Shown here: positions 18,065 through 27,312 of the stretch, piece by piece
Position numbering within the stretch: the stretch's first letter is position 1
Layout of the letters: each line of letters opens with the position of its first letter
NCBI RefSeq assembly: GCF_014217875.1
Contig: NZ_CP059060.1
Coordinates: forward strand, 1-64,000
DNA length: 64,000 nt
Direction of reading: 5' to 3'
DNA from: Synechococcus sp. LTW-R
Lineage (GTDB): Bacteria > Cyanobacteriota > Cyanobacteriia > PCC-6307 > Cyanobiaceae
Notes under the pieces: model-generated
What the model was told of the DNA's origin: nothing
What the model saw: only the letters and a program-made list of their open reading frames with translations
Databases searched by the model: none
Translations under genes and position numbers: made by a program

Positions 18065-18568
18065 TCAGCGATCGAAGCGCTGCTTGACGCGAGTGGCTTT
18101 GCCCACCCGGTCGCGCAGATAGAAAAGCTTCGCCCGACGCACCTTACCGCGGCGTTCCACCTTGATGGAAGCCACCTGGGGGCTGTGGATCATGAAGACG
18201 CGCTCCACGCCGATGCCCTGGAAGATGCGGCGAACGGTGATGGTCTCGTTGAGGCCACCGTGGCGCTTGGCGATGATCACGCCTTCGAAGGGCTGGATGC
18301 GCTCCTTGTTGCCCTCTTTGATGCGGACGCCGATCCGGACGGTGTCACCGACGTAGATGTCGGGGAGCTCCTTGGGGTTCTTGGCGATCTGCTCGGCCTC
18401 GAAGGCCTGCATCAGGGCATGGGCGCTGAGCTTGCCCACAGTTGCTTTAGCGGCAGCGGGCTTTTCGGCCACAGCTACGGCGGAGTCAGTTGCAGCCTCG
18501 GTGCTGGCGGCTTCCTGGGTCTCTTCGTTCTTGATCTCGTCGGTCATGTCCTTGGAATCCGCTGCCAT
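18065..18568 (-). CDS. rplS: 50S ribosomal protein L19
   Basis: This component of the large subunit sits at the 30S/50S interface. It has 167 residues, longer than the roughly 115 of typical L19. The conserved core begins near residue 60 ([18 protein letters not shown]-type block) and runs through [29 protein letters not shown] and [17 protein letters not shown]. The first 55 residues or so are an Ala/Glu/Thr-rich acidic extension, seen in some picocyanobacteria. ATG 18568 has a good GGAG upstream; ATG 18547 is the alternative. The PepSY-like gene lies 43 bases upstream on the same strand. Confidence 0.96.
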   Translation of the reverse strand: MAADSKDMTDEIKNEETQEAASTEAATDSAVAVAEKPAAAKATVGKLSAHALMQAFEAEQIAKNPKELPDIYVGDTVRIGVRIKEGNKERIQPFEGVIIAKRHGGLNETITVRRIFQGIGVERVFMIHSPQVASIKVERRGKVRRAKLFYLRDRVGKATRVKQRFDR

Positions 18569-18611
18569 CCAGCTCCGTGAAAACGCCTGGCCAAACAACC
18601 AGTGTACTGGC

Positions 18612-18917
18612 TCAAGGTGCCCCCGATTCTCGGGGACGCAGACGCCAGAGCCGGCGGATCGCCAGGGTGGTGCCTGTGACCAGCATCCATAGCAGACCGA
18701 GCCCGTTGAGGAGGACATAAACGGGCTCGGCGGCTGGGCCGAGCCATTCCCCTTCGTGCAGGACCATTAGCCAATGCACCTGGTCGCGGCCCAGGCCTCC
18801 CCAGTCCTTGAGCAAGCGGTAGGCCATGCCGCTGCAGACCGTGAGCAGCAGTGGCAGCACCACGACGGGCGCCACGGCGGCATGCAGACGGCGCATCCAA
18901 GCCAGGGTCGCTTTCAT
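18612..18917 (-). CDS. Small PepSY-TM-like membrane protein
   Basis: The protein has 101 residues. Two clear membrane helices (about 12-30 and 66-85) flank a short loop with [20 protein letters not shown]. The N-terminal helix ([22 protein letters not shown]) with a conserved His, plus the loop, resembles PepSY-associated transmembrane proteins, here reduced to a minimal form without the PepSY domain. It is probably in the plasma or thylakoid membrane; the function is unknown. It is upstream of rplS and divergent from map. Confidence 0.65.
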   Translation of the reverse strand: MKATLAWMRRLHAAVAPVVVLPLLLTVCSGMAYRLLKDWGGLGRDQVHWLMVLHEGEWLGPAAEPVYVLLNGLGLLWMLVTGTTLAIRRLWRLRPRESGAP

Positions 18918-18999
18918 GTGGGCATCGCCAGGGCGGTCGCGCGCGGCACAGATCGGGGCTCAGGTTCTAACTTGCAAAGAGCAGGCCTGCACTGGCGCG

Positions 19000-19866
19000 A
19001 TGAACCTCTTTGCTGATTTGCTGGCCGCCACCCAGAAAGAGCAGGGTCAGCTGCCCCAATCGGTGGTGACCCAGACCGGTCCCCGGATTCAAAAGAGTCG
19101 ACGCGGGGTTGAGGTCAAAAGCGCGCGCGAAATCGAGACCATGCGCCAGGCCAGCCGGATCGTGGCCACGGTCCTGCGCGAAATCATGGAGTTGGCGCAA
19201 CCCGGCATGACGACGGGTGATCTGGACGCCCACGCTGAAAAGCGCATCCGCGAGATGGGCGCGGTCCCGAGCTTCAAGGGCTACCACGGCTTCCCGGCCA
19301 GTATCTGCGCCTCCATCAATAACGAGGTCGTCCACGGCATCCCCAGCAACAAGCGGGTGATCAAGGCCGGTGACCTCGTCAAGGTCGACACCGGTGCCTA
19401 CTTCGACGGCTACCACGGCGATAGCTGCATCAGCCTGTTGGTGGGCGAGGGTGCCTCCCAGGAGGCCCAGGACCTGGCGCGCGTTGCCCAGGAGTCCCTA
19501 ATGAAGGGCCTAGCCACCGTGAAGGCCGGCAGCACCCTGATGGACCTCGCCGGTGCCGTCCAGGACCACGTCGAGGCCAACGGTTTTGCGGTGGTGGAGG
19601 ACTACACCGGCCACGGCGTCGGTCGAAACCTGCACGAGGAGCCCTCGGTCTTCAACTACCGCACCCGGGAGCTGCCCAACCTGAAGCTGCGTCCGGGGAT
19701 GACCCTGGCGGTCGAGCCGATCCTCAACGCCGGCAGCAACGCCTGCCGCACCCTGAAGGACCGCTGGACCGTGGTGACCGTGGACGGCAGCCTCTCGGCC
19801 CAGTGGGAGCACACGATCGCGGTGACCAGCGACGGCTGCGAAATCCTGACGGACCGCGACTTCTAA
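19000..19866 (+). CDS. map: Methionine aminopeptidase, type I
   Basis: This enzyme removes the N-terminal Met from new proteins using a dinuclear metal site. From ATG 19000 it has 288 residues. The pita-bread fold ligands are visible: D130 ([15 protein letters not shown]), D141, the His in [12 protein letters not shown] near 205, the Glu in LAVEPIL and the Glu in QWEHTIAV. The substrate His is in NNEVVHGIP (H112). An N-terminal extension of about 35 residues precedes the catalytic domain. The 3' end overlaps the convergent SDR gene by 4 bases. Confidence 0.95.
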   Translation: MNLFADLLAATQKEQGQLPQSVVTQTGPRIQKSRRGVEVKSAREIETMRQASRIVATVLREIMELAQPGMTTGDLDAHAEKRIREMGAVPSFKGYHGFPASICASINNEVVHGIPSNKRVIKAGDLVKVDTGAYFDGYHGDSCISLLVGEGASQEAQDLARVAQESLMKGLATVKAGSTLMDLAGAVQDHVEANGFAVVEDYTGHGVGRNLHEEPSVFNYRTRELPNLKLRPGMTLAVEPILNAGSNACRTLKDRWTVVTVDGSLSAQWEHTIAVTSDGCEILTDRDF

Positions 19867-20609
19867 GCCCCTCGGCTCACCAGCCGGAAGTAGGCCCAGC
19901 GGCTCAAGGTGGCCAAGGGCATCAAGACATAGGTCAAGGGGTTGGGGGTCACGATCACCAGCCCTAAATCCCAATGGGCTTGTCTGAGGATTTCGCGGGC
20001 CACGAAGTCTGCAGACATCAGTCCGATGGGATTGAGAGCAGAGCGGAAGGGCCCCAGGACCAGGCGGCGGATGCGGAAGCTGGGACGGGCCAGATCGAGG
20101 CTGCGCAGGCTCAGCAGTTGCCCCTGCAGCCGCTTACTGATCTCGTAGAGCGGGCTGACCGCCGCTTGGATCTCGGCTTCCGAGGTGTTGATCCAGACCT
20201 CCCGGGGGGTGCTGCCGTCGTCCTGCTGAGCGAAGAGCTCGAGCAACCGCCAGCTGCTCAGGGCATTCACCTCGAGGGAGCGTTGGATGGCCTCCGGGCT
20301 GCGCTCGCCATGGCAGTTCAGGCCGTGGTTGACCACCAGGATGTCGGTGCGAGCCAGGACGTCGTTGAGGTCTTGCTCTTGCCCGACGCTCCAGCGCACC
20401 TGCTCGAGGGGAACGGGCTCGCCGGAGCTGCGCTCGAGGAGCAGCGGTTGATTGCTGCTGGTCAGCGCGATCAGCTGGGCGCCGGCGGCATCGAGCTGCA
20501 GCAGCAGGGCTCGCCCCAGGCTGCCGCTGGCTCCGGTGACGGCAACGGTGCGTCCTTGAAAGCGCGGCAGTCCCATGCGGTGGTGGGCGATGGCCTCAGC
20601 TTGCGCCAT
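19863..20609 (-). CDS. Short-chain dehydrogenase/reductase
   Basis: The protein has 248 residues. The glycine motif TGASGSLG is at 25-32, the active-site serine in VWINTSEAE, and the YxxxK pair in [10 protein letters not shown], so it is probably an active oxidoreductase. The C-terminal part ([24 protein letters not shown], then a hydrophobic [14 protein letters not shown]) resembles the SDR half of cyanobacterial 'sterol desaturase/SDR' fusions, suggesting a membrane-associated lipid substrate. ATG 20609 is chosen; ATG 20636 would overlap the divergent gene's start and ATG 20576 is also possible. Confidence 0.8.
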   Translation of the reverse strand: MAQAEAIAHHRMGLPRFQGRTVAVTGASGSLGRALLLQLDAAGAQLIALTSSNQPLLLERSSGEPVPLEQVRWSVGQEQDLNDVLARTDILVVNHGLNCHGERSPEAIQRSLEVNALSSWRLLELFAQQDDGSTPREVWINTSEAEIQAAVSPLYEISKRLQGQLLSLRSLDLARPSFRIRRLVLGPFRSALNPIGLMSADFVAREILRQAHWDLGLVIVTPNPLTYVLMPLATLSRWAYFRLVSRGA

Positions 20610-20634
20610 CCTCGGTGCAGAGGACGGTGCTGGC

Positions 20635-21021
20635 ATGTCGGCGGGGCTGGTGGCCTTGTTCGCTCCCTATTGCCAAGGGAGCGCACGCCCGGAGGAGCTG
20701 GAGCAAGCGCTCGAGACCTTGGCCCGTGGCTCCTGCAGCGGCGTGCGTCAGCTCAAGCCGGCCGGGCAGCGACCGTTTCGCCTGAGCTGGAGGGCGGGGG
20801 TGGCGCCCGCCGAGCCGGCGCAGTTGGAGTTGGTGGTGGAGGCGGATCCCTCTCGCCCGTCGCCAGCCTTGCCCGGGGCCTCCTACAGCTGCTCGGTGGC
20901 CACCTCCCAGCTGGTGCTTTGGTTGATGGATCGCCAGGGCCCAGAGGGTGCGGCGGATCTGCCGGAGAGCTTCTGGCAATGGTTGTTGCTCGGTCTCGAG
21001 CCGAGCCCTGGCACCCCTTAG
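20635..21021 (+). CDS. Hypothetical protein (128 aa)
   Basis: This soluble protein has motifs LEQALETLARGSCSG, PFRLSWRAGVAP, a beta-strand stretch AQLELVVEADPS and the C-terminal LPESFWQWLLLGLEPSPG. It has the look of a conserved picocyanobacterial protein, but I do not recognise a family. It starts 26 bases from the divergent SDR gene and ends 24 bases before the phosphotransacetylase-like gene, with which it may be co-transcribed. Confidence 0.65.
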   Translation: MSAGLVALFAPYCQGSARPEELEQALETLARGSCSGVRQLKPAGQRPFRLSWRAGVAPAEPAQLELVVEADPSRPSPALPGASYSCSVATSQLVLWLMDRQGPEGAADLPESFWQWLLLGLEPSPGTP

Positions 21022-21045
21022 ATTCAGCGAAAGAACTGGGGTGAC

Positions 21046-22164
21046 ATGGTCCAGGGCAACGCGGCGAATCACGCTTCCCCCGCCCTGTTGATCGGTTCCT
21101 GTGCGCCCTTCAGTGGCAAATCAGCGGTGGTGCTGGGCATGGCCCGCCAGCTGCTGCAGCGGGGCGTCACGGTCAGGCTCGGTAAACCCCTTGCCGATAG
21201 CGCGGATGCCAGTGGCACCGAGGCCTCCGCTCCCCTGATTGACGACGACGTCCGCTTCGTCGGCCAAATCCTCGGGTTGAAGGACGACCAGCTCGTTTCC
21301 TCGATTCACCTCAAGGACGACGAGGCTGCCCGCGGCCGCCTGCTGGATGGGAACCTCCAGCCCGGCGCGGGATTTGAGCAGCTGCGGCAGCAATTGCAGG
21401 CTTCGAGCGATGGGCTGACCTTGATGGAGGCCTCCGGAAGCCTCAACGATGGTCGTCTCTATGGCCTGAGCTTGGCCCAGGTGGCCCAAGGTCTTCAGGC
21501 TCCGGTTCTCTTGGTCCATGCCTGGGAGGACAGCAGCAGCGTTGAGCCGTTGCTCGCGGCCCGCGATCAGTTGGGTGATCTCCTCGCTGGGGTGGTGCTC
21601 AACGGTGTTCCCCCCGCCCAGGTGGCGGCCCTGCGTGCCGACGTCGTCCCGGCCCTGGAGCGTTTGGGCCTGCCGGTGCTGGGTGTGATGCCCCGCTCTC
21701 CCCTGCTGCGCAGCGTCACGGTGGAGGAGTTGGCCCGCCGGCTCGATGCCCGCACCCTGTGCTGCCCGGAGCGGCACGATCTGTTGGTGGAGACCCTCTC
21801 CATTGGTGCGATGAACGTGAACTCCGCCATGGAGTTCTTCCGTCGCCGCCGGAACATGGCGGTCGTGACCGGTGCGGACCGGACCGATATTCAACTGGCG
21901 GCCCTCGAGGCGTCGACCCAGTGTTTGATCCTCACGGGCGCAGGCGATCCGCTGCCCCAATTGATCTCCCGGGCGGAGGAACTGGAGGTTCCCTTGCTCA
22001 AGGTGGACCATGACACCTTGACCACCGTTGGTGTGATTGAAAACGCCTTTGGCCAGGTCCGGCTGCATGAATCGGTGAAGGCCACCTACGCCTTCCGCCT
22101 GGTGGAAGAGCATTGTGATTTTGAGCGGCTTTTTAGTCGTCTGCGCCTGCCAGTCCCTGCGTAA
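21046..22164 (+). CDS. Phosphotransacetylase-family protein (BioD-like P-loop plus DRTGG domain)
   Basis: The protein has 372 residues. The N-terminal half is a dethiobiotin-synthetase-like NTPase with the P-loop GSCAPFSGKS at 17-26 and the motif LMEASGSLNDGRLYG. The C-terminal 130 residues form a DRTGG domain (NSAMEFFRRRRNMAVVTGADR, CLILTGAGDPLP). This is the regulatory N-terminal part of enterobacterial-type Pta, without the phosphate acetyltransferase catalytic domain. It is therefore unlikely to be a phosphotransacetylase itself and more likely a nucleotide-dependent regulatory or ligase-like protein. Cyanobacteria commonly carry such stand-alone proteins. Confidence 0.82.
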   Translation: MVQGNAANHASPALLIGSCAPFSGKSAVVLGMARQLLQRGVTVRLGKPLADSADASGTEASAPLIDDDVRFVGQILGLKDDQLVSSIHLKDDEAARGRLLDGNLQPGAGFEQLRQQLQASSDGLTLMEASGSLNDGRLYGLSLAQVAQGLQAPVLLVHAWEDSSSVEPLLAARDQLGDLLAGVVLNGVPPAQVAALRADVVPALERLGLPVLGVMPRSPLLRSVTVEELARRLDARTLCCPERHDLLVETLSIGAMNVNSAMEFFRRRRNMAVVTGADRTDIQLAALEASTQCLILTGAGDPLPQLISRAEELEVPLLKVDHDTLTTVGVIENAFGQVRLHESVKATYAFRLVEEHCDFERLFSRLRLPVPA

Positions 22165-22201
22165 ACACTGCTAATTTCGAAGCGTCAGCTGGTGTTATGC
22201 G

Positions 22202-22714
22202 TTGACCCGGTCTCTTGATCTGCCGGCCCTCGACCGGATCGACACCCTGGCTCAAGAGCTGGCGATGCTCCAGGACAAGAGCAAGCGCCGGATTGCCATC
22301 CTTGGCAGCCGCCACGTCCCGGTGGTTTCGGTGCACCTGGTCGAGTTGGTGGCACGCTCCCTGGCCCAGGAGGGACACAGCTTGATTACGTCGGGTTCCC
22401 AGGGCGTGAACGCCGCTGTGATTCGTGGCGTCCTTGAGGTCGACCCGTCACGCCTGACGGTTCTGTTGCCCCAGAGCCTGGATCGCCAGCCCCGGGAATC
22501 CCGCGATCAACTGGATCGGGTTCTGCATCTCGTGGAGAAACCCGAGAACGACGAGTTGCCGTTGCCGATGGCCAGCAGCCTCTGCAACCAGGAGATCATC
22601 CGCCGCTGCGACCAGCTGATTTGCTATGCCTTTCACGACAGCGAGACCTTGCTGACCAGCTGCCGGACCGCTGAGGACATGGGCAAGGTGGTCAGCCTGA
22701 TGTTCTTCGACTGA
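22202..22714 (+). CDS. DprA/Smf-like Rossmann protein (DNA recombination-mediator protein A family)
   Basis: This 170-residue protein has one Rossmann-like domain with IAILGSRHVPVVSVHLVELVA, a SLITSGSQGVNAAVIRG loop and a C-terminal NQEIIRRCDQLICYAFHDSETLLTS segment. The pattern matches the cyanobacterial DprA-related family, shorter than true DprA and without a winged-helix domain. Binding of DNA or nucleotide is plausible. The start is TTG 22202; the nearby ATG at 22197 is out of frame. It sits 37 bases after the DRTGG gene on the same strand. Confidence 0.72.
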   Translation: MTRSLDLPALDRIDTLAQELAMLQDKSKRRIAILGSRHVPVVSVHLVELVARSLAQEGHSLITSGSQGVNAAVIRGVLEVDPSRLTVLLPQSLDRQPRESRDQLDRVLHLVEKPENDELPLPMASSLCNQEIIRRCDQLICYAFHDSETLLTSCRTAEDMGKVVSLMFFD

Positions 22715-22722
22715 TCCCCTGG

Positions 22723-23139
22723 TCAGTTGGCTGCGGCGATGACGCTCTGCAGTCCTTCCCAATAGAGGAGACCGGCGCAGGTCATCGCACCCGCCCAGCA
22801 GAGGGAGCGAACCGGGGGCAGGTTGGCCACATAGGCCGCGATGTAGCCCAGCCGCAGGGCCGGATAGATCCAGGCGGCGGCAATGGCCACCGGTGAGCTG
22901 ACCCCTGCGATCAGGCAAATCAGGGCTGCTGGGGCGTAGAGCGTGAAGGCCTCGAAGCTGTTGAGGTGCGCCCAGTTGGCCCGCTTGCCCCACTCCGGCA
23001 GCCGCTCGGCCATGGCCCGGGGGGCGGCGAGGTCGCTCAGCTGGAAGTCGGCCTTGGAGCGGGCAGCGCCGAGGGGGACCAGGCTGGAGACCACGACACC
23101 GGCGCTGAGGAAGAGCGACCAGGCAAAGGCGGGATGCAT
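22723..23139 (-). CDS. MAPEG family membrane protein
   Basis: This 138-residue protein has four hydrophobic helices (about 5-22, 62-80, 84-104, 110-130). The loop RLPEWGKRANWAHLNSFEAFTLYAPAAL contains the Asn/Glu-rich motif of MAPEG proteins, related to microsomal glutathione transferases. Whether it acts as a glutathione transferase here is unknown. ATG 23139 gives a proper first helix; the in-frame codon at 23205 only adds a basic leader. It is convergent with the DprA-like gene, 8 bases apart. Confidence 0.8.
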   Translation of the reverse strand: MHPAFAWSLFLSAGVVVSSLVPLGAARSKADFQLSDLAAPRAMAERLPEWGKRANWAHLNSFEAFTLYAPAALICLIAGVSSPVAIAAAWIYPALRLGYIAAYVANLPPVRSLCWAGAMTCAGLLYWEGLQSVIAAAN

Positions 23140-23203
23140 CGGAGCCAGAGGGCTTGGGTTGCCTCCTTTTCTAGGCTGGTCCCGGTTCCCCCCGCGCGAG
23201 CGC

Positions 23204-23695
23204 ATGGCCTCCAGCTACTCCTTCGACGTCGTCTCCGATTTCGATTGGCAGGAATTGGTGAACACCCTCGATCAAGTGCGCCGCGACGTTTCGACCCGCT
23301 ACGACCTCAAGGATTCCGGCACCGAGGTGGACCTGGAAGAGACCAGCTTCACCATCACGACCGCCAGCGATATGACCCTTCAGGCGGTGGAAGATGTGCT
23401 GCGTCAGAAGGCGACCAAGCGCAATCTGTCCCTGAAGATCTTTGATTTCCAAACCCCGGAGCCCGTGGGCGGAAACAAGGTCAAGCAGGTGGTGAAATTG
23501 CGCAAAGGTCTCACCCAGGACCTGGCGAAAAAGCTCAGCAAAACCATCCGCGACGAGCTCAAGAAAGTCACCGTGGCCATCCAAGGGGATGCGCTGCGGG
23601 TGACCGGCAAAAGCAAAGATGACCTGCAGGCGGTGATCCAGCTGCTCAAAGAGCAGGACGTGGAAGTGCCCCTGCAGTTCCAGAACTACCGCTAA
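23204..23695 (+). CDS. yajQ: YajQ family nucleotide-binding protein
   Basis: The protein has 163 residues, the usual length for YajQ. It opens SYSFDVVSDFDWQELVNTLDQ and carries the conserved RYDLKDSG, ETSFTITTASDMTL and VKLRKGLTQDLAKKLSK blocks of its two ferredoxin-like folds. Homologues bind nucleotides, and some bind cyclic di-GMP to act with LysR-type regulators. It acts in the cytoplasm. ATG 23204 fits the family N-terminus. It is divergent from the MAPEG gene. Confidence 0.92.
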   Translation: MASSYSFDVVSDFDWQELVNTLDQVRRDVSTRYDLKDSGTEVDLEETSFTITTASDMTLQAVEDVLRQKATKRNLSLKIFDFQTPEPVGGNKVKQVVKLRKGLTQDLAKKLSKTIRDELKKVTVAIQGDALRVTGKSKDDLQAVIQLLKEQDVEVPLQFQNYR

Positions 23696-23712
23696 GGGTC
23701 GTTCGTCAGCCC

Positions 23713-26700
23713 ATGAGCCGCTCTGGCTGGCGTTTTTGGATTGACCGAGGTGGGACCTTCACCGATGTCGTTGCCCGTTCTCCGGATGGGGAGCTGACGG
23801 TCGTCAAGGTGCTCTCGGAGCAACCCGACAGGCCGGGCGATCCGGCTGTGCGGGTGATCCGCGAGTGTCTTGGCCTGCACGCCTCAGAACCCATCCCTGC
23901 GGGTCTGGTGGCGGAAGTGCGCCTGGGCACCACCGTGGCCACCAACGCCTTCTTGGAGCGGGACGGCGCCCCCACCCTGTTGCTGATCAACCAAGGCTTC
24001 GCCGATCTGCTCGCGATCGGTGATCAGCACCGCCCCGATCTGTTTGCGCTCGCCATCCGCCGGCCCCAGCCGCTGCAGGGGCGCGTGATCGAGGTCCAGG
24101 GCCGTTTGGCCGCCGATGGTGCTGAGCTTCAACCCCTCGTGCTGGATCAGGCCCTCGAGGCCGCCGTCTCCGCGGCGAAGGCCGATGGCTACCGCAGTGT
24201 CGCCGTTGCCCTGCTCCATAGCGCCACCAAAGGGAGCCATGAGCAGCAGCTCGGCTCCTGGTTGGAGTCGTTTGGCTTTGAGCAGGTGGCGCTCTCCCAC
24301 CAGGTGAGTCCCTTGCCCCGTTTGGTGCCCCGAGGCCAAACGACGGTGCTCGAGGCCTCGGTGGGGCCGGTCCTGCAGGGGTATCTCCATCAGGTGCAGC
24401 AGGCCCTCGGCCCCGCGGTGCCACTGCGGGTGATGCAGTCCAGCGGGGTCCTGGCCGCTCCGTCGGCGCTGCGCGCCAAAGACACGATTCTCTCGGGACC
24501 GGCCGGTGGCTTGGTCGGCGCGGTGCGCACGGCGGCCCAGGCCGGCTTTGGCCGCATCGTCGGGTTTGACATGGGCGGGACGTCGACGGACGTCTGTTAC
24601 TGCGATGGGCCCTGGCCGCGGCTGGAGCAGGTGGAGCTCGAGGGGCTGCCGATTCAGGCGCCGATGCTGGCGATTCACACCGTGGCTGCCGGTGGTGGAT
24701 CCCGGTTGCAGTTCGATGGTGTGCGCCTGCGGGTGGGCCCCGAGTCGGCGGGGGCGGATCCGGGCCCGGCTTGCTATCGCCGCGGTGGACCCCTGTCCGT
24801 GACCGACGCCAATCTCTTGCTGGGACGGCTGCAGGTCGATCACTTCCCCGCTGTCTTTGGTCCAACGGGCGATCAACCCCTTGATGCAGCCACCGTTCGC
24901 GAGCAGTTCGAGGCCCTCGGCAAGCGCCTGGAATGCTCCGCGGAAGCGGCTGCCGAGGGGGCCTTGGAGCTCGCCCTTGAGCGGATGGCGGAGGCGATTC
25001 GCCGCATCTCGATCCAACAGGGCCATGACGTGCGTGAGGCGGTGCTCTGCTGTTTCGGTGGGGCCGGCGGTCAACACGCCTGTGCGTTGGCGGAACGGTT
25101 GGGGATGCAGCAGGTGCTGCTGCATCCCTTCGCGGGGGTGCTCTCGGCCTATGGCATTGGCTTGGCCGATGAGGGGCAGGTGCTGCTGCACCCCTGCGGT
25201 CGCCCACTGACCGCCAGCAGCCTGGCGGAGCTCGAGGCGATCACCGCTGAACGGCTTGCTGCCGTGCCGGCCGGGGCCCAGATGGAGCGGACCCTGCAGC
25301 TGCGCTTGCCCGGACGGGATCAGTGCCTGCCCCTGCTGTGGTCCAGCCCTTGCCCCGGGGTCCAGGAACTGCGGCAGCAGTTCATCGCCCAGTTCCAGCA
25401 GCGCTATGGCTACCTCCCCAGTGGCGATCCGCTGGAGATCGTCGTGGACCGCCTGAGTGTGGAGTTCAGCTGGCCCGGTGCCAGCGCTCAGCCCCAGCCG
25501 ATGGCCGTCGCCTCAGAGGGTGCCGAGGCGGGCGAGGTGCCCCTCTATCTCGATGGCGTCTGGCGGACCGCCGCCCTCTGGCAGCGCAACGCGATCGCGG
25601 CTGGTCAGGTGCTGCAGGGGCCCGCCTTGATCTGTGAGGCCACGGGAACCAACCTGCTGCCGGCCGGCTGGAGTGCCCGTTGCTTGCCCGGCGGCGAACT
25701 GCTCCTGACCTTCGAGCAAGCGGGTCGTCTCAGCAGCAGCGCCGAGCGGGCCAGCGAACCGGACCCCGTCAATTTGGAGTTGTTTGGCCATCGCTTCATG
25801 GCGATCGCCGAGCAGATGGGGACGCGTCTGCAGCAGACGAGCGTCTCGGTGAACATCAAGGAGCGCCTTGATTTCTCCTGCGCCTTGTTTGATGGCCGCG
25901 GGCGCCTGGTGGCCAATGCCCCGCACATCCCCGTGCACTTGGGCTCCATGGGCGAGAGCGTTCTGGCCTTGATGCGGGCAGTGGAGAACGCCGAGCTGGA
26001 CCCATTGCAGCCCGGTGACGCGCTGGTTTCGAACAACCCCTTCAACGGCGGCACCCACCTGCCTGACCTCACGGTGATATCGCCGCTGTTTTCACCGACA
26101 GGCGGGGACCAGCCCGTGGCCTTCGTGGCCTCGCGTGGTCACCACGCCGATGTGGGAGGCATCACGCCGGGATCCATGCCATCCAGTAGCCGCTCCATCG
26201 CTGAGGAAGGACTGCTCTTCGACAACGTTCCGCTGGTGCGGGGTGGCCATTTGTTGGAGGAGGCCTGGCGAGAGCGCTTGGCGCAGGGCTCGTGGCCGGC
26301 CCGCAATCCCGATCAGCTTTTGGCGGATCTGCAGGCCCAACTGGCCGCCAACGATCTCGGGGTCCAGCGTCTCTTGGCCTTGATGACCGCGGCGGGCGAG
26401 GAGCGGGTGCTGGCCTACATGGGCCACGTTCAGGACCAAGCGGCCGCGGCGGTGCGTCAGGTCTTGAGCCGACTGGCCGACGGGGAGGCGCGGGTCCAGC
26501 TCGATGGGGGGCCTGAAATCGTTGTGCGTCTGCTTGTGGATCGTGCGGCCCAGCGGGCCCGGATTGACTTCAGCGGCACGTCCCCTCAGATCGCGGGCAA
26601 TCTCAATGCGCCCTTGGCGATCACCAAGGCGGTGGTGCTCTATGTCTTCCGCGCGCTGGTGCGTGAGTCGATTCCCCTGAATGCGGGCTGCTTTGACCCC

Positions 26701-27312
26701 CTCGAGTTGGTGGTGCCCGAGGGGTGCCTGCTGAACCCCCGGCCACCGGCCGCGGTGGTGGCCGGCAATGTCGAGACGTCGCAGGCGGTGGCCAACGCCC
26801 TCTTTGCGGCCGTGGGTGCCCTGGCGGCGTCCCAGGGCACGATGAACAACCTCAGCTTTGGCAATGCCCACTGCCAGTACTACGAGACGGTTTGCGGCGG
26901 CACCGGCGCGGGGGATGGGTTTGCGGGAGCCGATGCGGTCCAGAGCCACATGACGAATTCCCGCCTGACGGACCCCGAGATCCTTGAGCAACGCTTGCCG
27001 GTGCGGCTCGAGCAATTTGCGATCCGCCGCGGCAGCGCGGGAATCGGTCGCTGGCCCGGTGGTCACGGCGTCGTGCGCACCTTGACCGCCCTGGAGCCCC
27101 TGACCGCGTCTCTGTTGAGCGGCAGTCGCCGCGTTCCCCCCTTCGGCATGGCCGGCGGTGGTGCGGGGGCCTGCGGTCAGAACAGCCTGCGGCGGGCGGG
27201 GACAGAGCAGATCGAGCTGCTGCCGGGTTCCACCCAGGTGGAGTTGCAGCCTGGTGATCAACTGCAGATGGCCACCCCTGGTGGTGGTGCTTACGGAGCG
27301 ATCGAGCCATGA
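23713..27312 (+). CDS. 5-oxoprolinase (fused HyuA/HyuB, ATP-hydrolysing)
   Basis: This enzyme opens 5-oxoproline to glutamate with ATP, the last step of the gamma-glutamyl cycle. It has 1199 residues and both family domains in one chain. The HyuA ASKHA-type half has WIDRGGTFTDVVARSPDG at the N-terminus and FDMGGTSTDVCYCDGPW near 285. The HyuB half begins near 685 with LELFGHRFMAIAEQMG and has NNPFNGGTHLPDL and ASRGHHADVGGITPGSMP. The fused layout is that of OPLAH rather than split hydantoinase. It overlaps the downstream gamma-glutamyltransferase by ATGA, strong support for the oxoproline role. yajQ ends 17 bases upstream. Confidence 0.9.
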   Translation: MSRSGWRFWIDRGGTFTDVVARSPDGELTVVKVLSEQPDRPGDPAVRVIRECLGLHASEPIPAGLVAEVRLGTTVATNAFLERDGAPTLLLINQGFADLLAIGDQHRPDLFALAIRRPQPLQGRVIEVQGRLAADGAELQPLVLDQALEAAVSAAKADGYRSVAVALLHSATKGSHEQQLGSWLESFGFEQVALSHQVSPLPRLVPRGQTTVLEASVGPVLQGYLHQVQQALGPAVPLRVMQSSGVLAAPSALRAKDTILSGPAGGLVGAVRTAAQAGFGRIVGFDMGGTSTDVCYCDGPWPRLEQVELEGLPIQAPMLAIHTVAAGGGSRLQFDGVRLRVGPESAGADPGPACYRRGGPLSVTDANLLLGRLQVDHFPAVFGPTGDQPLDAATVREQFEALGKRLECSAEAAAEGALELALERMAEAIRRISIQQGHDVREAVLCCFGGAGGQHACALAERLGMQQVLLHPFAGVLSAYGIGLADEGQVLLHPCGRPLTASSLAELEAITAERLAAVPAGAQMERTLQLRLPGRDQCLPLLWSSPCPGVQELRQQFIAQFQQRYGYLPSGDPLEIVVDRLSVEFSWPGASAQPQPMAVASEGAEAGEVPLYLDGVWRTAALWQRNAIAAGQVLQGPALICEATGTNLLPAGWSARCLPGGELLLTFEQAGRLSSSAERASEPDPVNLELFGHRFMAIAEQMGTRLQQTSVSVNIKERLDFSCALFDGRGRLVANAPHIPVHLGSMGESVLALMRAVENAELDPLQPGDALVSNNPFNGGTHLPDLTVISPLFSPTGGDQPVAFVASRGHHADVGGITPGSMPSSSRSIAEEGLLFDNVPLVRGGHLLEEAWRERLAQGSWPARNPDQLLADLQAQLAANDLGVQRLLALMTAAGEERVLAYMGHVQDQAAAAVRQVLSRLADGEARVQLDGGPEIVVRLLVDRAAQRARIDFSGTSPQIAGNLNAPLAITKAVVLYVFRALVRESIPLNAGCFDPLELVVPEGCLLNPRPPAAVVAGNVETSQAVANALFAAVGALAASQGTMNNLSFGNAHCQYYETVCGGTGAGDGFAGADAVQSHMTNSRLTDPEILEQRLPVRLEQFAIRRGSAGIGRWPGGHGVVRTLTALEPLTASLLSGSRRVPPFGMAGGGAGACGQNSLRRAGTEQIELLPGSTQVELQPGDQLQMATPGGGAYGAIEP